From Bacteroidaceae bacterium (GTDB lineage Bacteria > Bacteroidota > Bacteroidia > Bacteroidales > Bacteroidaceae): a DNA stretch of 64,000 bases. Positions 9,601 to 16,208 of the stretch are shown here, piece after piece (the stretch's first letter is position 1; the number at the start of each line of letters is the position of its first letter). The DNA is taken from contig JAFXVN010000041.1 in assembly GCA_017524545.1 (NCBI GenBank), positions 1-64,000 of the forward strand. The letters are read 5' to 3'. The translations under genes were made by a program, and so were the position numbers. The notes below the pieces were generated by a model. It was given only the letters and a program-made list of their open reading frames with translations. It made no database searches and was not told where the DNA came from.

Positions 9601-11470
9601 GCAGGAATCGATGGAGACAGGCGAACCCGTTGACAGCATCCTGGCAAAGCAGCAGCAGAAATCGCCCTTCAAGCAGGGCAACTCCGCAGGTGTCAGCACG
9701 AAGAAGAAACCCGAGAACAAAGGTTTCGTGCAGGAAATAACGCTCTACCCTGACTCCGACCTCGTCATCTCCCACGGCCAGAAGTCCAAGCGCATCCGTG
9801 TCACCGCACGCGACAGCAGCGGCTTTGCCTACAACATTAAATATAAAAAGGTGGACGAGAACAGCATTCGACTCGTCAAGACGCCTGTCGATACCACCAA
9901 GGTGCGTCTGAACGTCGTGGCTCTGCCCAAGGCTTCCGAACAGAAATGGTACGGAATGGCACAGACCGCAGCCCGCTTCCTGATGATGGTGCGCAACATC
10001 AGCGTCAGCTACCGCAACACCTACAACCTGAGTGTGCCGGGCTTCCTGCCGGAGGTGGGCGATATGCTCGGACAGAAGCGTGTGAACGGCATGTTCACGC
10101 CTGGTGTCGATTTCGCGTTCGGCTTCGTGAACGACTCTTACCTCGACAAAGCCAAACAGCGAGGCTGGCTCCTCGGCAGCGACAGCGTGGCCACACCTGC
10201 CACGACCGCACAGACCGAAGATGTGCAGGTGAAGATGACGCTGGAGCCCTTCACCGACCTCAAGATAGACCTTAACATGAGCCGCACCGACAACCGCAAC
10301 AAGAGCATCCAGTACATGTACGGCGCACCGCCCACACATAGCGGCTCGTTCAACATTACGACCATCAGCATCGGCACAGCCTTTGCCAGCACCGGTTCTG
10401 CCGAGAACGGTTATCACAGCAATGCATTCCAGAAGTTCCAGGAGAACCTCGACATCTACCAGCAGCGCGTGGAAGCACGCTACCGGGATGTCAACTATCC
10501 CGAGGGGACAGGCATGAGGGGTAAGTTCAATCCAGAGAACGGCACCGTCAACAAATACAGCGCCGATGTCATGATACCAGCTTTCCTCAATGCCTATACA
10601 GGAAGCAGCTCGCTCGACATCTTCCCCACGCTTATGAAGATGCTGCCGAACTGGAGCGTCAACTACAAGGGTCTGAGCAACCTGCCCTGGGTGCGCGACC
10701 ACTTCAAGAGCGTCAACCTGACACACGCATACAAGAGCGTCTATGCCGTCGGCTCCTACAATTCCTACAGCTCGTGGATAGAGTGCATGGGCAGTGGCGG
10801 TCTGGGCTTCGTGCAGAATACCACTACCGGCTCCTATACACCCAGCAGCCTCTACGATGTCAGCACCGTCAGCATCAACGAAAGCTTCTCGCCGCTGGTC
10901 GGCATCAACGCCACCTTCAACAACAACATGACACTGAAGATGGAGTACAAGACCACGCGCGTGCTCAACCTGAGCATGACCAGTGCACAACTCACCGAGA
11001 CAGCATCAAAGGACTTCGTCATCGGCTGGGGCTACAAAATCAACGACTTCAGCTTTGGCAGCCTCTTCCGCGCCAAGAGGGCAAGCGAGCAGGTGGCAAA
11101 AAACACAAAGGTAAAGGGCAAAGGAACTGGAACAAGAGGCGACGAGCTTGACAACGAGAAGCAGTCAGGGAAGAACACCCGAGGCGGCGGCAACAAGCAG
11201 AAGATAGCGCACGACCTGAATCTGCGCTTCGACTTCAGCATCCGCAACCAAAGCGCCTTCAAGCGCGACTTGCAGACCAGCCTCTGCGAAGCCACCAGCG
11301 GCAGCATCGCCATCAAGACCAGCGCACAGATAGACTATACCATGAGCCGCATGGTTACGATGAGCCTCTACTACGACCGCCAGCGCTCAAAGCCCCTCCT
11401 TTCCAGCAGCAGCTACCCCACCGTCACCCAGGACTTCGGCATGACCATGAAGTTCTCGCTCACGAGGTAA
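3635..11470 (+). CDS. sprA: Cell-surface protein SprA/Sov, type IX secretion outer-membrane translocon
   Basis: At 2,611 residues this is the very large 36-strand barrel through which T9SS cargo leaves the cell; family members are about 2,400-2,500 residues. A signal peptide (MSARKVISALAVLLGINILLA) is followed by a polar Asn/Ser/Arg-rich linker at about residues 106-132, then repeated barrel blocks with motifs such as NLNYNTQATFDFD and FQSGTKAEIEEPYT. The last residue is Arg after a MTMKFSLT strand, a normal barrel end. Two basic inserts stand out: a Lys/Glu-rich run near residues 1960-1990 and a Lys/Gly/Asn run near 2488-2524. Residues 26-36 (FPVQSSMSNEQ) are encoded by a CAATCTTCAATG word also found between genes. 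ruvA is divergent upstream; two hairpins follow. Confidence 0.95.
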   Translation: MSARKVISALAVLLGINILLASPSMFPVQSSMSNEQAAPADTVTKGKPRYSVRKTGAEDTKALRKKTADLKDPDNLKTEVIYDEKDNTYSIGTSLESGEGQTKQGGQSNRSNRNNQSNRTNQTSSSQASSTGAAGATSGSILPGRSGFTLGTATGFLNAPVLMTPEEYQQWSLQNSMQQYWRHKNEEAFENSGKKKFDFTDMHFDLGPAEKIFGPGGVQIKTQGSAELKVGVNIKKVDNPALAASRRKTVGFDFDEKINLTLNGKVGDKINLNLNYNTQATFDFDSQNLKLKYDGKEDEIIKLIEAGNVSFPSNISLVPGISSLFGLRTDMQFGKLKIQTVVSQKKSATNSVSSKGGDQTTNFEFSATNYEENRHFFLSHFFRERYDRSMESLPTISSGVNIKRVEIWVTNKSGKSENNRNIIALADLGEPTQIFNRSLWSGTGVNVPSNRANTEYESMTTQYVDARDIAQATYILDGIGGGDDFHGSIDYEKLQAARKLTSSEYTVNNALGYVSLSSTLQVDDVLAVAYEYTYMGTTYQVGEFASDLTDNSKALFVKLLKSTTGSPVLPTWRLMMKNVYYLGTQKVMSDKFRLDIKYQSDSTGVYLSYLPEEKLKNTILLRALNLDRLDAKNNPHPNGQFDFVEGYTINKGRIIFPVAEPFGEHLAKWIGDPALASKYCFPELYDSTKTVAKQITEHDKFLLTGRFKGNNAGEIDLGVTNVARGSVIVTAGGTTLVENTDYTVDYNMGRVTIINQALIDAGTNISASVESNDNYGMQRKTMLGLNLDYEINKNFTVGGTVMHLSEQPLTTKVSMGSEPLKNTLWGFHISWKKESQWLTNIIDKLPLIQCTQPSFIAFNGEFAQLIAGQNHSVQGDASYLDDFESSSIKNSLTQPTYWSMSSTPSMFAESKMTANATYGYNRALLAWYYVDPIFTRRSSTLTPSHIKSDLNQLSSHYVREVYERELYPQRAQNSYTSASGLNVLNLAFYPQERGAYNLSTDIDEKGHLKHPEETWGGMMRKLDNTDFEAQNIEYIEFWMMDPFIYKRNQPGNHGGDLYFNLGEVSEDILKDGKKYFESGMPVDGNPQYYTEGYWGRIPNSSSVTYAFNNESGARARQDVGLNGLNDDEERSFGLYADYLQQMQGKVTQAVFDSIYADPANDNYHYYRGTDFDELKVSILDRYKRVNMPQGNSADSNTSPESYETAWKSTPDVEDINQDYTLNEYEKYFQYHVSIRPEDMVLGRNHIADKRVTSVKLRNGNTEECVWYLFRIPLQEYEEKVGNIRDFTSIRFMRIFMTGFQEETILRLATLDLVQGDWRTYHQPLYNGNKASSSGGTIEVSTVSIEENNDKQPVNYVLPPGITRITDPSQAQLVESNEQAMCIVARNLGGDESKAVYKNCNYDMRQYRHLQMYVHANALAENVTATTDGDCSIFIRLGSDYKSNYYEYEVPLQLTSEGYYDTYSAQGCLAVWPSENMIDIDFDIFTSLKKLRNAQASIGATAMNRLFSNYDENHPNNRVSVMGNPTLGEVKTIMIGVRNNSGKTKSIEVWANELRLQEFSNSGGWAAQGNLQVQLSDLGSVNATAKYITSGFGGIEQSVEQRKNEDNLNYSITTNFDLGRLLPEKAKLTLPIYYSYSKEKISPKYNPFDTDMLLSDALEALANEHQRDSLRSLTNHVETNKNLSFSGVRLNISTPKHPMPYDPANFTFGYSRSTQFTEGQTTVYERELNWKANINYSWSPNWKPWEPFKNLKGKSKWLDLIKAQNLAYCPQNITFSTDMNRTYYELQERDLENPNDYSALPATFSQNWTWNRSFSLKWDIFKALHFSFQSGTKAEIEEPYTQINKDLYPDRYEAWKDSVKWSLRHFGRPLDYSQNVQISYKVPLEKIPVLDWTSADVAYTANYSWKRGAERAGKASLGNTINTQRNVNVNGKFDLEKLYNHSPFLKETNKRFSAANAKAGANQKRMEKEKEDKAKKNAKEKEKDARKKAEQESMETGEPVDSILAKQQQKSPFKQGNSAGVSTKKKPENKGFVQEITLYPDSDLVISHGQKSKRIRVTARDSSGFAYNIKYKKVDENSIRLVKTPVDTTKVRLNVVALPKASEQKWYGMAQTAARFLMMVRNISVSYRNTYNLSVPGFLPEVGDMLGQKRVNGMFTPGVDFAFGFVNDSYLDKAKQRGWLLGSDSVATPATTAQTEDVQVKMTLEPFTDLKIDLNMSRTDNRNKSIQYMYGAPPTHSGSFNITTISIGTAFASTGSAENGYHSNAFQKFQENLDIYQQRVEARYRDVNYPEGTGMRGKFNPENGTVNKYSADVMIPAFLNAYTGSSSLDIFPTLMKMLPNWSVNYKGLSNLPWVRDHFKSVNLTHAYKSVYAVGSYNSYSSWIECMGSGGLGFVQNTTTGSYTPSSLYDVSTVSINESFSPLVGINATFNNNMTLKMEYKTTRVLNLSMTSAQLTETASKDFVIGWGYKINDFSFGSLFRAKRASEQVAKNTKVKGKGTGTRGDELDNEKQSGKNTRGGGNKQKIAHDLNLRFDFSIRNQSAFKRDLQTSLCEATSGSIAIKTSAQIDYTMSRMVTMSLYYDRQRSKPLLSSSSYPTVTQDFGMTMKFSLTR

Positions 11471-11491
11471 TTGGGTAGTTCGTAAAGCAAA

Positions 11492-11524
11492 CGCAGGGAG
11501 CAACATAAGTTATTGCTCCCTGCG
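11492..11524 (+). terminator. Intrinsic terminator after sprA
   Basis: CGCAGGGAGCAA and TTGCTCCCTGCG form a perfect 12-bp stem with a nine-base loop, followed by CTTTAATT. It starts 22 bases after the sprA stop. It probably ends sprA transcription. Confidence 0.75.
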
Positions 11525-11528
11525 CTTT

Positions 11529-11563
11529 AATTAGTGTATGCTGAATTTCAGCATACACTAATT
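11529..11563. terminator. 17-bp palindrome between sprA and the broken AlbA_2 gene
   Basis: AATTAGTGTATGCTGAA and TTCAGCATACACTAATT are perfect inverted arms with a one-base centre. Its right half contains the stop codon of the minus-strand pseudogene. Convergent genes on both sides make it a possible bidirectional terminator, but the near-zero loop would also suit a protein-binding site. Confidence 0.45.
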
Positions 11564-12299
11564 ACTACCCATACTCCATCATTGTCTTTGCCTTCACGCT
11601 TCAGAACGCCTTTCTTTTGTAAAGCAGAAAGGTCACGTTCTATGGTGCGTTGGCTCACCGACAAAGTCTCCGACATTTGTTTGCCGGTTATTGTCGGAGA
11701 CTCTTTGATGAGATTGAGTATTTTCTGCTGACGCTCAGTGAGTTTCGTCTCTGACACGCCTCCGTCATGGTCTCCGACATTTTGTGTGTCGGAGGTGGCA
11801 TAAATGATGGTCTGAAATTGGGTCGGAGTAGATTTGAACACAGGTTTCAGTTCTTCCTTATAACCATCCAATGCTTTGGTTTCATTGCATATGCGTGTGA
11901 GTCCGCTGCCTCGTTTCTCCATATAATCCAATTGGGCCATTACGTTGGCAAGTATAGGATTACGTCTTTCAGAAGAAACATCTGCGATATTCAAATTCTG
12001 AATCAGCAATCCATTATACATGCCACCAGGAGAGGTAACGGTGAGGCGGTCATCATAGATGTCAAGATGAACTTCACTGCCCATCACTGTGTAGTCGCGG
12101 TGGATGAAATGGTTTACCATTGCTTCAAGAATTGCACGTTCCGCATACTGCTATTGTTATCTATACCGAAGAAAAGCGAGCCACCCGAGCCATTGGCAAG
12201 GGCACTTACACTCTTAAGCCTGCTCTTGGGCTTCTTTTCTTCAAGCATCAATTTGAAATCGTATGCTGTACATTCAGCTATCAGAGTCTCCAATTTCAT
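11548..12299 (-). pseudogene. Remnant of an AlbA_2/Schlafen-type ATP-binding transcriptional regulator
   Basis: Two pieces of one family are joined out of frame. The first piece (start at 12299) has the AlbA_2 N-terminus with YDFKLMLEEKK, KSVSALANGSGGSLFFGID. The second piece resumes with ERAILEAMVNHFIHRDY, the conserved C-terminal block, and ends in a winged helix (LSVSQRTIERDLSALQKKGVLKREG). The middle of the protein, normally some 150-250 residues, is missing, and the join near 12140-12155 shifts the frame. The sequence is AT-richer than its surroundings. It is a decayed accessory regulator with an internal deletion; no function is expected. Confidence 0.85.
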
Positions 12300-12605
12300 T
12301 TGGCAGCTATTCTTGTGTTTTGGTTGCAAAGGCACAAATTTTAATTGAGAATGAGGCATAGTTTTATCGTTTCGCACGTGTTTTGTGCGAATTATATCCC
12401 CAAACGAGGTTGTGTCATAACAAAGAGGGTGTGTCAAAATAGGCATATTCTCTTTTTTTATTGCAAAGAGACTGTGTCAAAATACAGTTAGTATTATACA
12501 ACACATGCCAAGGAAAAACGCTTTCCAACAGGGAACAAACTCTCGAAAAACGCGATATAAAGCTCCCCATAACAGGGCATAAAAGTCTATTAGGCTCGTT
12601 ATATA
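12300..12605. other. AT-rich intergenic stretch, no gene
   Basis: No coding signal was found. It contains two copies of a GTGTCAAAATA word (near 12429 and 12474), the second following a T-rich run. A related word, GGTGTGCCAAAAA, forms the left arm of the hairpin at 47418. No start-like promoter box was clear. Confidence 0.5.
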
Positions 12606-12689
12606 ATTATTTTCAAGCCGTGAAAATATATTTCCAAGCTTTGAAAATATATTATCAAGCCTTGAAAATAGATTTTCAAAGCTTGAAAA
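12606..12689. repeat. Tandem array A: four 21-bp palindromic units
   Basis: Four consecutive 21-bp units built around TTTTCAAGCCTTGAAAA, each nearly palindromic, with sequence differences mostly at the centre and flanks. Because 21 is a multiple of three, the array is open in one frame (YFQALKI-type heptads), but there is no start context and translation is unlikely. A second four-unit array lies at 47220-47303. It is followed after 30 bases by a two-unit array of a different type. Confidence 0.85.
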
Positions 12690-12719
12690 TAGTTTTATAA
12701 CACATTATGTGAAGTTTTG

Positions 12720-12763
12720 TGGCACGCTCTGCGAGTTTTTACGGCACGCTGTCCCCGATTACT
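12720..12763. repeat. Tandem array B: two 22-bp units
   Basis: Two units starting TGGCACGCTCTGCGAG and CGGCACGCTGTCCCCG. The GGCACGCT core and 22-bp period match the array at 30893-30966, and the same slot after array A is filled at 47313-47356 by 22-bp units with GCCCTGCCTCGCAG. Confidence 0.65.
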
Positions 12764-12864
12764 ATGCCATGTTGGTTCCCAGCCACATCATAGCTTGTAA
12801 AACATCTAATAACCGATTTGAGTTAAATCCGTATAATCCGCAAATCCGTTGCTATATAATACTA

Positions 12865-15321
12865 TTACTGCTGAGCCATAATATCTAATATCGTTACAAA
12901 GTCGGCAATATCAACCTTTCCATCGCCACTGACATCATACATCATGTCACCAGTAGATTCAGCCATTGCATTGAGAATGGATACCGCATCAGCGATATCA
13001 ACCTTTCCGTCGCCGTTCAAGTCTTCCTTTGCTCCAACTTTGTTGAAATAACCTTTTTCTTCATCATAAAGAACTTGTTTATGGCGGTTGTCAGGCACAG
13101 GATAGTCATCTTCACCAAGTGTCTGATACCAGGCCATTTCGTCACCCGTGCAACCGTTATTGAGAAGGAAACAAGCCTCGCCAGATTTCACTTGACTACT
13201 CGTTAGACTTGTTACGTTTCCACAATCATTAGCAGCATCCCATGTCCCTTGAAAATAGTTATTTGAAGAAATGACGTTTGAGTTATGGCGAGCCAACTTA
13301 TCGCTGCCAGATATGCCTACAGTGAAACTGCTTTTGATAAGACAATTGGAGATGGTTGTCACACCGTCTGCCCAGCCCGATACTCCTGCACAACAATTTG
13401 TCTGACTACCAGTGATAGAGCCATTGATAAGACAGTCGCGAACTATTGTTCCTGCGTGAGAGACACCTACAATGCCACCATGTGTGCCATCACCATTGAC
13501 TGAACTATTGATGCTCACCAAACTCTGACACCGTTCGATAGTGGCATTCTCGGTCTGTGCAGCTATGCCTCCTGCAAACTTTGCTGAGGTTGTAATGGTG
13601 CCCGTGATTGTAAGGTCATGAACATGACCAGAAAGATTGCAAAACAGACCTGCATTAGCAGAAGTGCGGTTTTGAGCCAATTTAATGATATGTCCTGCAC
13701 CATCGAAATCACCTCGATAGGAGATGCCAATACCAATCATGACATCATGATATGTCGTGAAGTCAATATCATCCTTCAGTGTGGCACAAAGTGAGGTTTC
13801 ACCTGTATTGACACGAGTCGCAAAGTTTGCCAAGTTTTCTGCAGAAGCAATCTCAACATTCTCTGTGTTTTCATATTTTCCAATCGGCACAACAAAACCG
13901 AACTGCCCCCATGTGGGATGAGCCTTATACTTTTCTACAGCATCATCAGGCACAGCAAGTATAACATTACTTCTATCTATATACCCGTATTCTTTACCAA
14001 AAGTATCGGAATTAACCTCAGGAGTTTCCTCCGCATAGCAATATATCTCTTTGAGTCCGGTGCAGTCATAGAAAGCATGATAACCAATACTCGTCACGCT
14101 TTTTCCGATAGTGACGTTGGCCAGTGCACTGCAACCATAGAATGCGTTGTCAGCAATACTCGCCACGCCATCGCCAATACTAATAGAGGTCATACTTCTA
14201 CAGCATAAGAATACATTCTTACCGATGCTTGTCACACTATTAGGAATGTTGACAGAAACCAAGCTACGACAATTCGTGAAAGCAGATTCTTCAATACTCG
14301 TTACATTCTCTGGAATATTAATTGAGGTCAATCCGCTACATCCTTCAAAGGCATGCCACCCGATAGTTTTTACATGGTTGCCAAGTGTTAGCGTTTGCAA
14401 GTTTTCTTTGTCACTAAACCAATTGTTGATGTACTCACAATCTATGCTTACAGATGTTATATTGGGGCAAGCATTAAAGGCTCTGTTGCCAAAACTCTTT
14501 ATACCACTACCAATGGTGACGGAGGTCAAACCTTCACAGTTTCGGAAAGCTTCTTCGCCAATGCTTGTCACATTATCGGGAATGATAATAGAAGTGAGAC
14601 TTGTGCAGTCCTTGAAAGCTTGATAGTCGACGTTGGTCAAGCTCTCAGGGGTATTGACGGAGGTCAAACTTGTGCATCCAGAAAAGGTCAATTGGTTTAT
14701 GCTTGACACGCCTTCGGGGATGGTAATAGAGGTTAGAGCACTACAATCTTGGAAAGCACATTGCTCAATGTTCGTTACACTTTGGGGGATGTTGATGAAA
14801 GTCAGACCAGTGCATCCCCAAAATGTTGCATCTTTAATATTCGTTACACTCTTTGGAATAGTAAAAGAGGTCAAGCCACTGCAAAAAGCGAAGGCTCTGC
14901 CCCCTATGTTTTTCACGCTAGTTGGGATAGCAATGGTGGTTAGGCTGCTGCAACTCTCAAAAGCACAATCTCTGATGTCCGTCACGCTACTAGGAATATT
15001 GACAGAGGTCAAGCCAGTGCAATGATAGAAAGCAGCCTGACCAATCCATTTCACACTGCCAGGGATAGCAACGGAAGTCAAACCTTTGCATTCATAGAAT
15101 GCTCCACTTTCTATGCCAGTCACACGATATCTTTTGTTATTATAAGTCACATACTCTGGAATAACTACAGAACCCGAGTAAGTATTTAAATAGCCTACAG
15201 ATGCCTCATCTCCCGAAAAAAAATAGCCAATCCCATCTATCACGACATCTGCCCATAGGGCACGGACCTTAACACCTGCGAACAGGCAAAATAATAAAAG
15301 AAGTAATACTTTTTGTTTCAT
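12865..15321 (-). CDS. BspA-like leucine-rich-repeat secreted protein with dockerin-like C-terminus
   Basis: An 818-residue secreted protein. A signal peptide (MKQKVLLLLLFCLFAGVKVRA) is followed by about 15 LRR_5 repeats of roughly 23 residues (pattern LTSVNIPxSVTxIGxxAFxxC) over residues 55-455. Next comes a GLUG-like region at about 530-720 (GGIVGVSHAGTIVRDCLINGS), then a C-terminal pair of calcium-loop motifs (DLNGDGKVDIADAV and DVSGDGKVDIADFV). BspA-type LRR proteins bind host matrix or other bacteria. The final module matches those of the two C10 proteases at 40.6-47.1 kb. The base composition is AT-richer than flanking core genes, which hints at transfer. Confidence 0.88.
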   Translation of the reverse strand: MKQKVLLLLLFCLFAGVKVRALWADVVIDGIGYFFSGDEASVGYLNTYSGSVVIPEYVTYNNKRYRVTGIESGAFYECKGLTSVAIPGSVKWIGQAAFYHCTGLTSVNIPSSVTDIRDCAFESCSSLTTIAIPTSVKNIGGRAFAFCSGLTSFTIPKSVTNIKDATFWGCTGLTFINIPQSVTNIEQCAFQDCSALTSITIPEGVSSINQLTFSGCTSLTSVNTPESLTNVDYQAFKDCTSLTSIIIPDNVTSIGEEAFRNCEGLTSVTIGSGIKSFGNRAFNACPNITSVSIDCEYINNWFSDKENLQTLTLGNHVKTIGWHAFEGCSGLTSINIPENVTSIEESAFTNCRSLVSVNIPNSVTSIGKNVFLCCRSMTSISIGDGVASIADNAFYGCSALANVTIGKSVTSIGYHAFYDCTGLKEIYCYAEETPEVNSDTFGKEYGYIDRSNVILAVPDDAVEKYKAHPTWGQFGFVVPIGKYENTENVEIASAENLANFATRVNTGETSLCATLKDDIDFTTYHDVMIGIGISYRGDFDGAGHIIKLAQNRTSANAGLFCNLSGHVHDLTITGTITTSAKFAGGIAAQTENATIERCQSLVSINSSVNGDGTHGGIVGVSHAGTIVRDCLINGSITGSQTNCCAGVSGWADGVTTISNCLIKSSFTVGISGSDKLARHNSNVISSNNYFQGTWDAANDCGNVTSLTSSQVKSGEACFLLNNGCTGDEMAWYQTLGEDDYPVPDNRHKQVLYDEEKGYFNKVGAKEDLNGDGKVDIADAVSILNAMAESTGDMMYDVSGDGKVDIADFVTILDIMAQQ

Positions 15322-15381
15322 AGTGTTTATAAGTTTTTGTTAGTTAATGAGTTGGTCATCGGTTCTGGTATATAAACAAAA

Positions 15382-15523
15382 AACGTGGACTTCATTCGTC
15401 TACGTTATTCGAGGTATCGCCAAACACCATTGCACCATATACGAGTAAAAGCCCACGCCTTGCGACGTGAGCATCCCAACTTTTACTCTTAGTGCTATTC
15501 TTAATTTGGCGATTTTCGAATAA
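15382..15523. repeat. Hairpin-rich repeat element, copy 1
   Basis: A small hairpin (AACGTGGAC/GTCTACGTT, 15382-15406) precedes a large nested structure. The outer stem is TTATTCGA/TCGAATAA (15405-15412 with 15516-15523), then ATCGCCAAA/TTTGGCGAT (15416-15424 with 15505-15513), an inner GAGTAAAAG/CTTTTACTC stem (15443-15451 with 15480-15488), and a CACG/CGTG tip. A related element lies at 52662-52782. It is upstream of the LRR gene and could lie in its 5' leader, or be a small non-autonomous mobile element. Confidence 0.65.
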
Positions 15524-15591
15524 CAAGAATCCAAGCGGACGCTTTTTGTCTTTTATGCTTAAATTTCTTTATTTATGTCATAGGCCTATTC

Positions 15592-15803
15592 CTATTGAAA
15601 GTTGAAACCTGTTAATTTATATCTCTTGACTTTGCTTCTCCCATTCATCCCAATTCTTGCCTTGTCATCATAGACCACGAGAAATCCACATCGCTGCCCG
15701 GATGCTCTTCACCACGTGAAAAAGAACCGAAAAGCCATGCTTTCTGAATAGGTTGCGTCTTGAAGTAATTCGCAACGATTTGAGCTATGTTTTGCGTCGT
15801 CAT
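15592..15803 (-). pseudogene. Frameshifted MNT-type nucleotidyltransferase (antitoxin-like) remnant
   Basis: The start MTTQNIAQIVANYFK leads to the hallmark QKAWLFGSFSRGE and GSDVD of minimal nucleotidyltransferases, which often pair with HEPN toxins or act as antitoxins. Right after GSDVD the frame breaks: the expected continuation LVVYDDKARIG is present one frame over. The protein then stops early, and no HEPN partner is nearby. A CAAAGTTA sequence at 15831-15838 (TAACTTTG on the minus strand) could be its old promoter. It is best read as a dead accessory gene. Confidence 0.75.
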
Positions 15804-16156
15804 AGAGTCATAAACATTACTTTCTCCCTGCAAAGTTAGTGATTTCTTCAATACGGACAAAGAAATCGGGGGATTATTTTAAGTTCAACACAAAAACAAA
15901 TACACTCTACGCTTTGCCACAATCTTATATTGAGCATGTTACATCGAAAGGTGTAGAGTGTTTCGGATGCGAGTTGGTGCAAGAATGATAATTAAGAGAA
16001 CGAAGCACGTTTAGTTGGCCGACGCAACAGCCTTTGTTGACCTTTGGAGCTGTAGGCGGTGACACTTTTTTTGCCCCGAGAAGAGCTTTTCGGTCTTATT
16101 TTGTGGAGTTTTGTCCTTTTTCCTTGAAGAAAGAGGATTCTTTCCTTTTTTATTTG
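15804..16156. other. Intergenic region before the M60-sialidase gene
   Basis: I see no convincing gene. It includes a short inverted repeat, CCGAGAAGAGCTTTTCGG, at about 16076-16093, and T-rich runs just upstream of the promoter box at 16157. An open frame on the minus strand overlaps the start of the next gene and has no family features. Confidence 0.5.
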
Positions 16157-16164
16157 TACCTTTG
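16157..16164 (+). promoter_or_regulatory. Bacteroidetes -7 box for the M60-sialidase gene
   Basis: TACCTTTG matches the TAnnTTTG consensus and lies 44 bases before the ATG, a typical leader length here. Confidence 0.6.
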
Positions 16165-16208
16165 TCGCGCAATGTATATCTATCGCAATCATTATTAACC
16201 CAAACAAT

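Noticed and set aside
9377..10990. A 537-codon open frame antisense to sprA
   Set aside because: Long antisense frames are common in this GC-biased coding region. The text is His/Val/Leu/Gly-rich with no family motif and conflicts with the clear SprA reading.
12606..12689. The 21-bp palindromic array as a CRISPR
   Set aside because: Units are directly adjacent with no variable spacers, and no cas genes are in the window.
12461..12700. An open frame of 79 codons with repeated YFQALKI heptads
   Set aside because: It is produced by the 21-bp tandem array, whose unit is a multiple of three. The upstream part has no family features and no ribosome-binding context.
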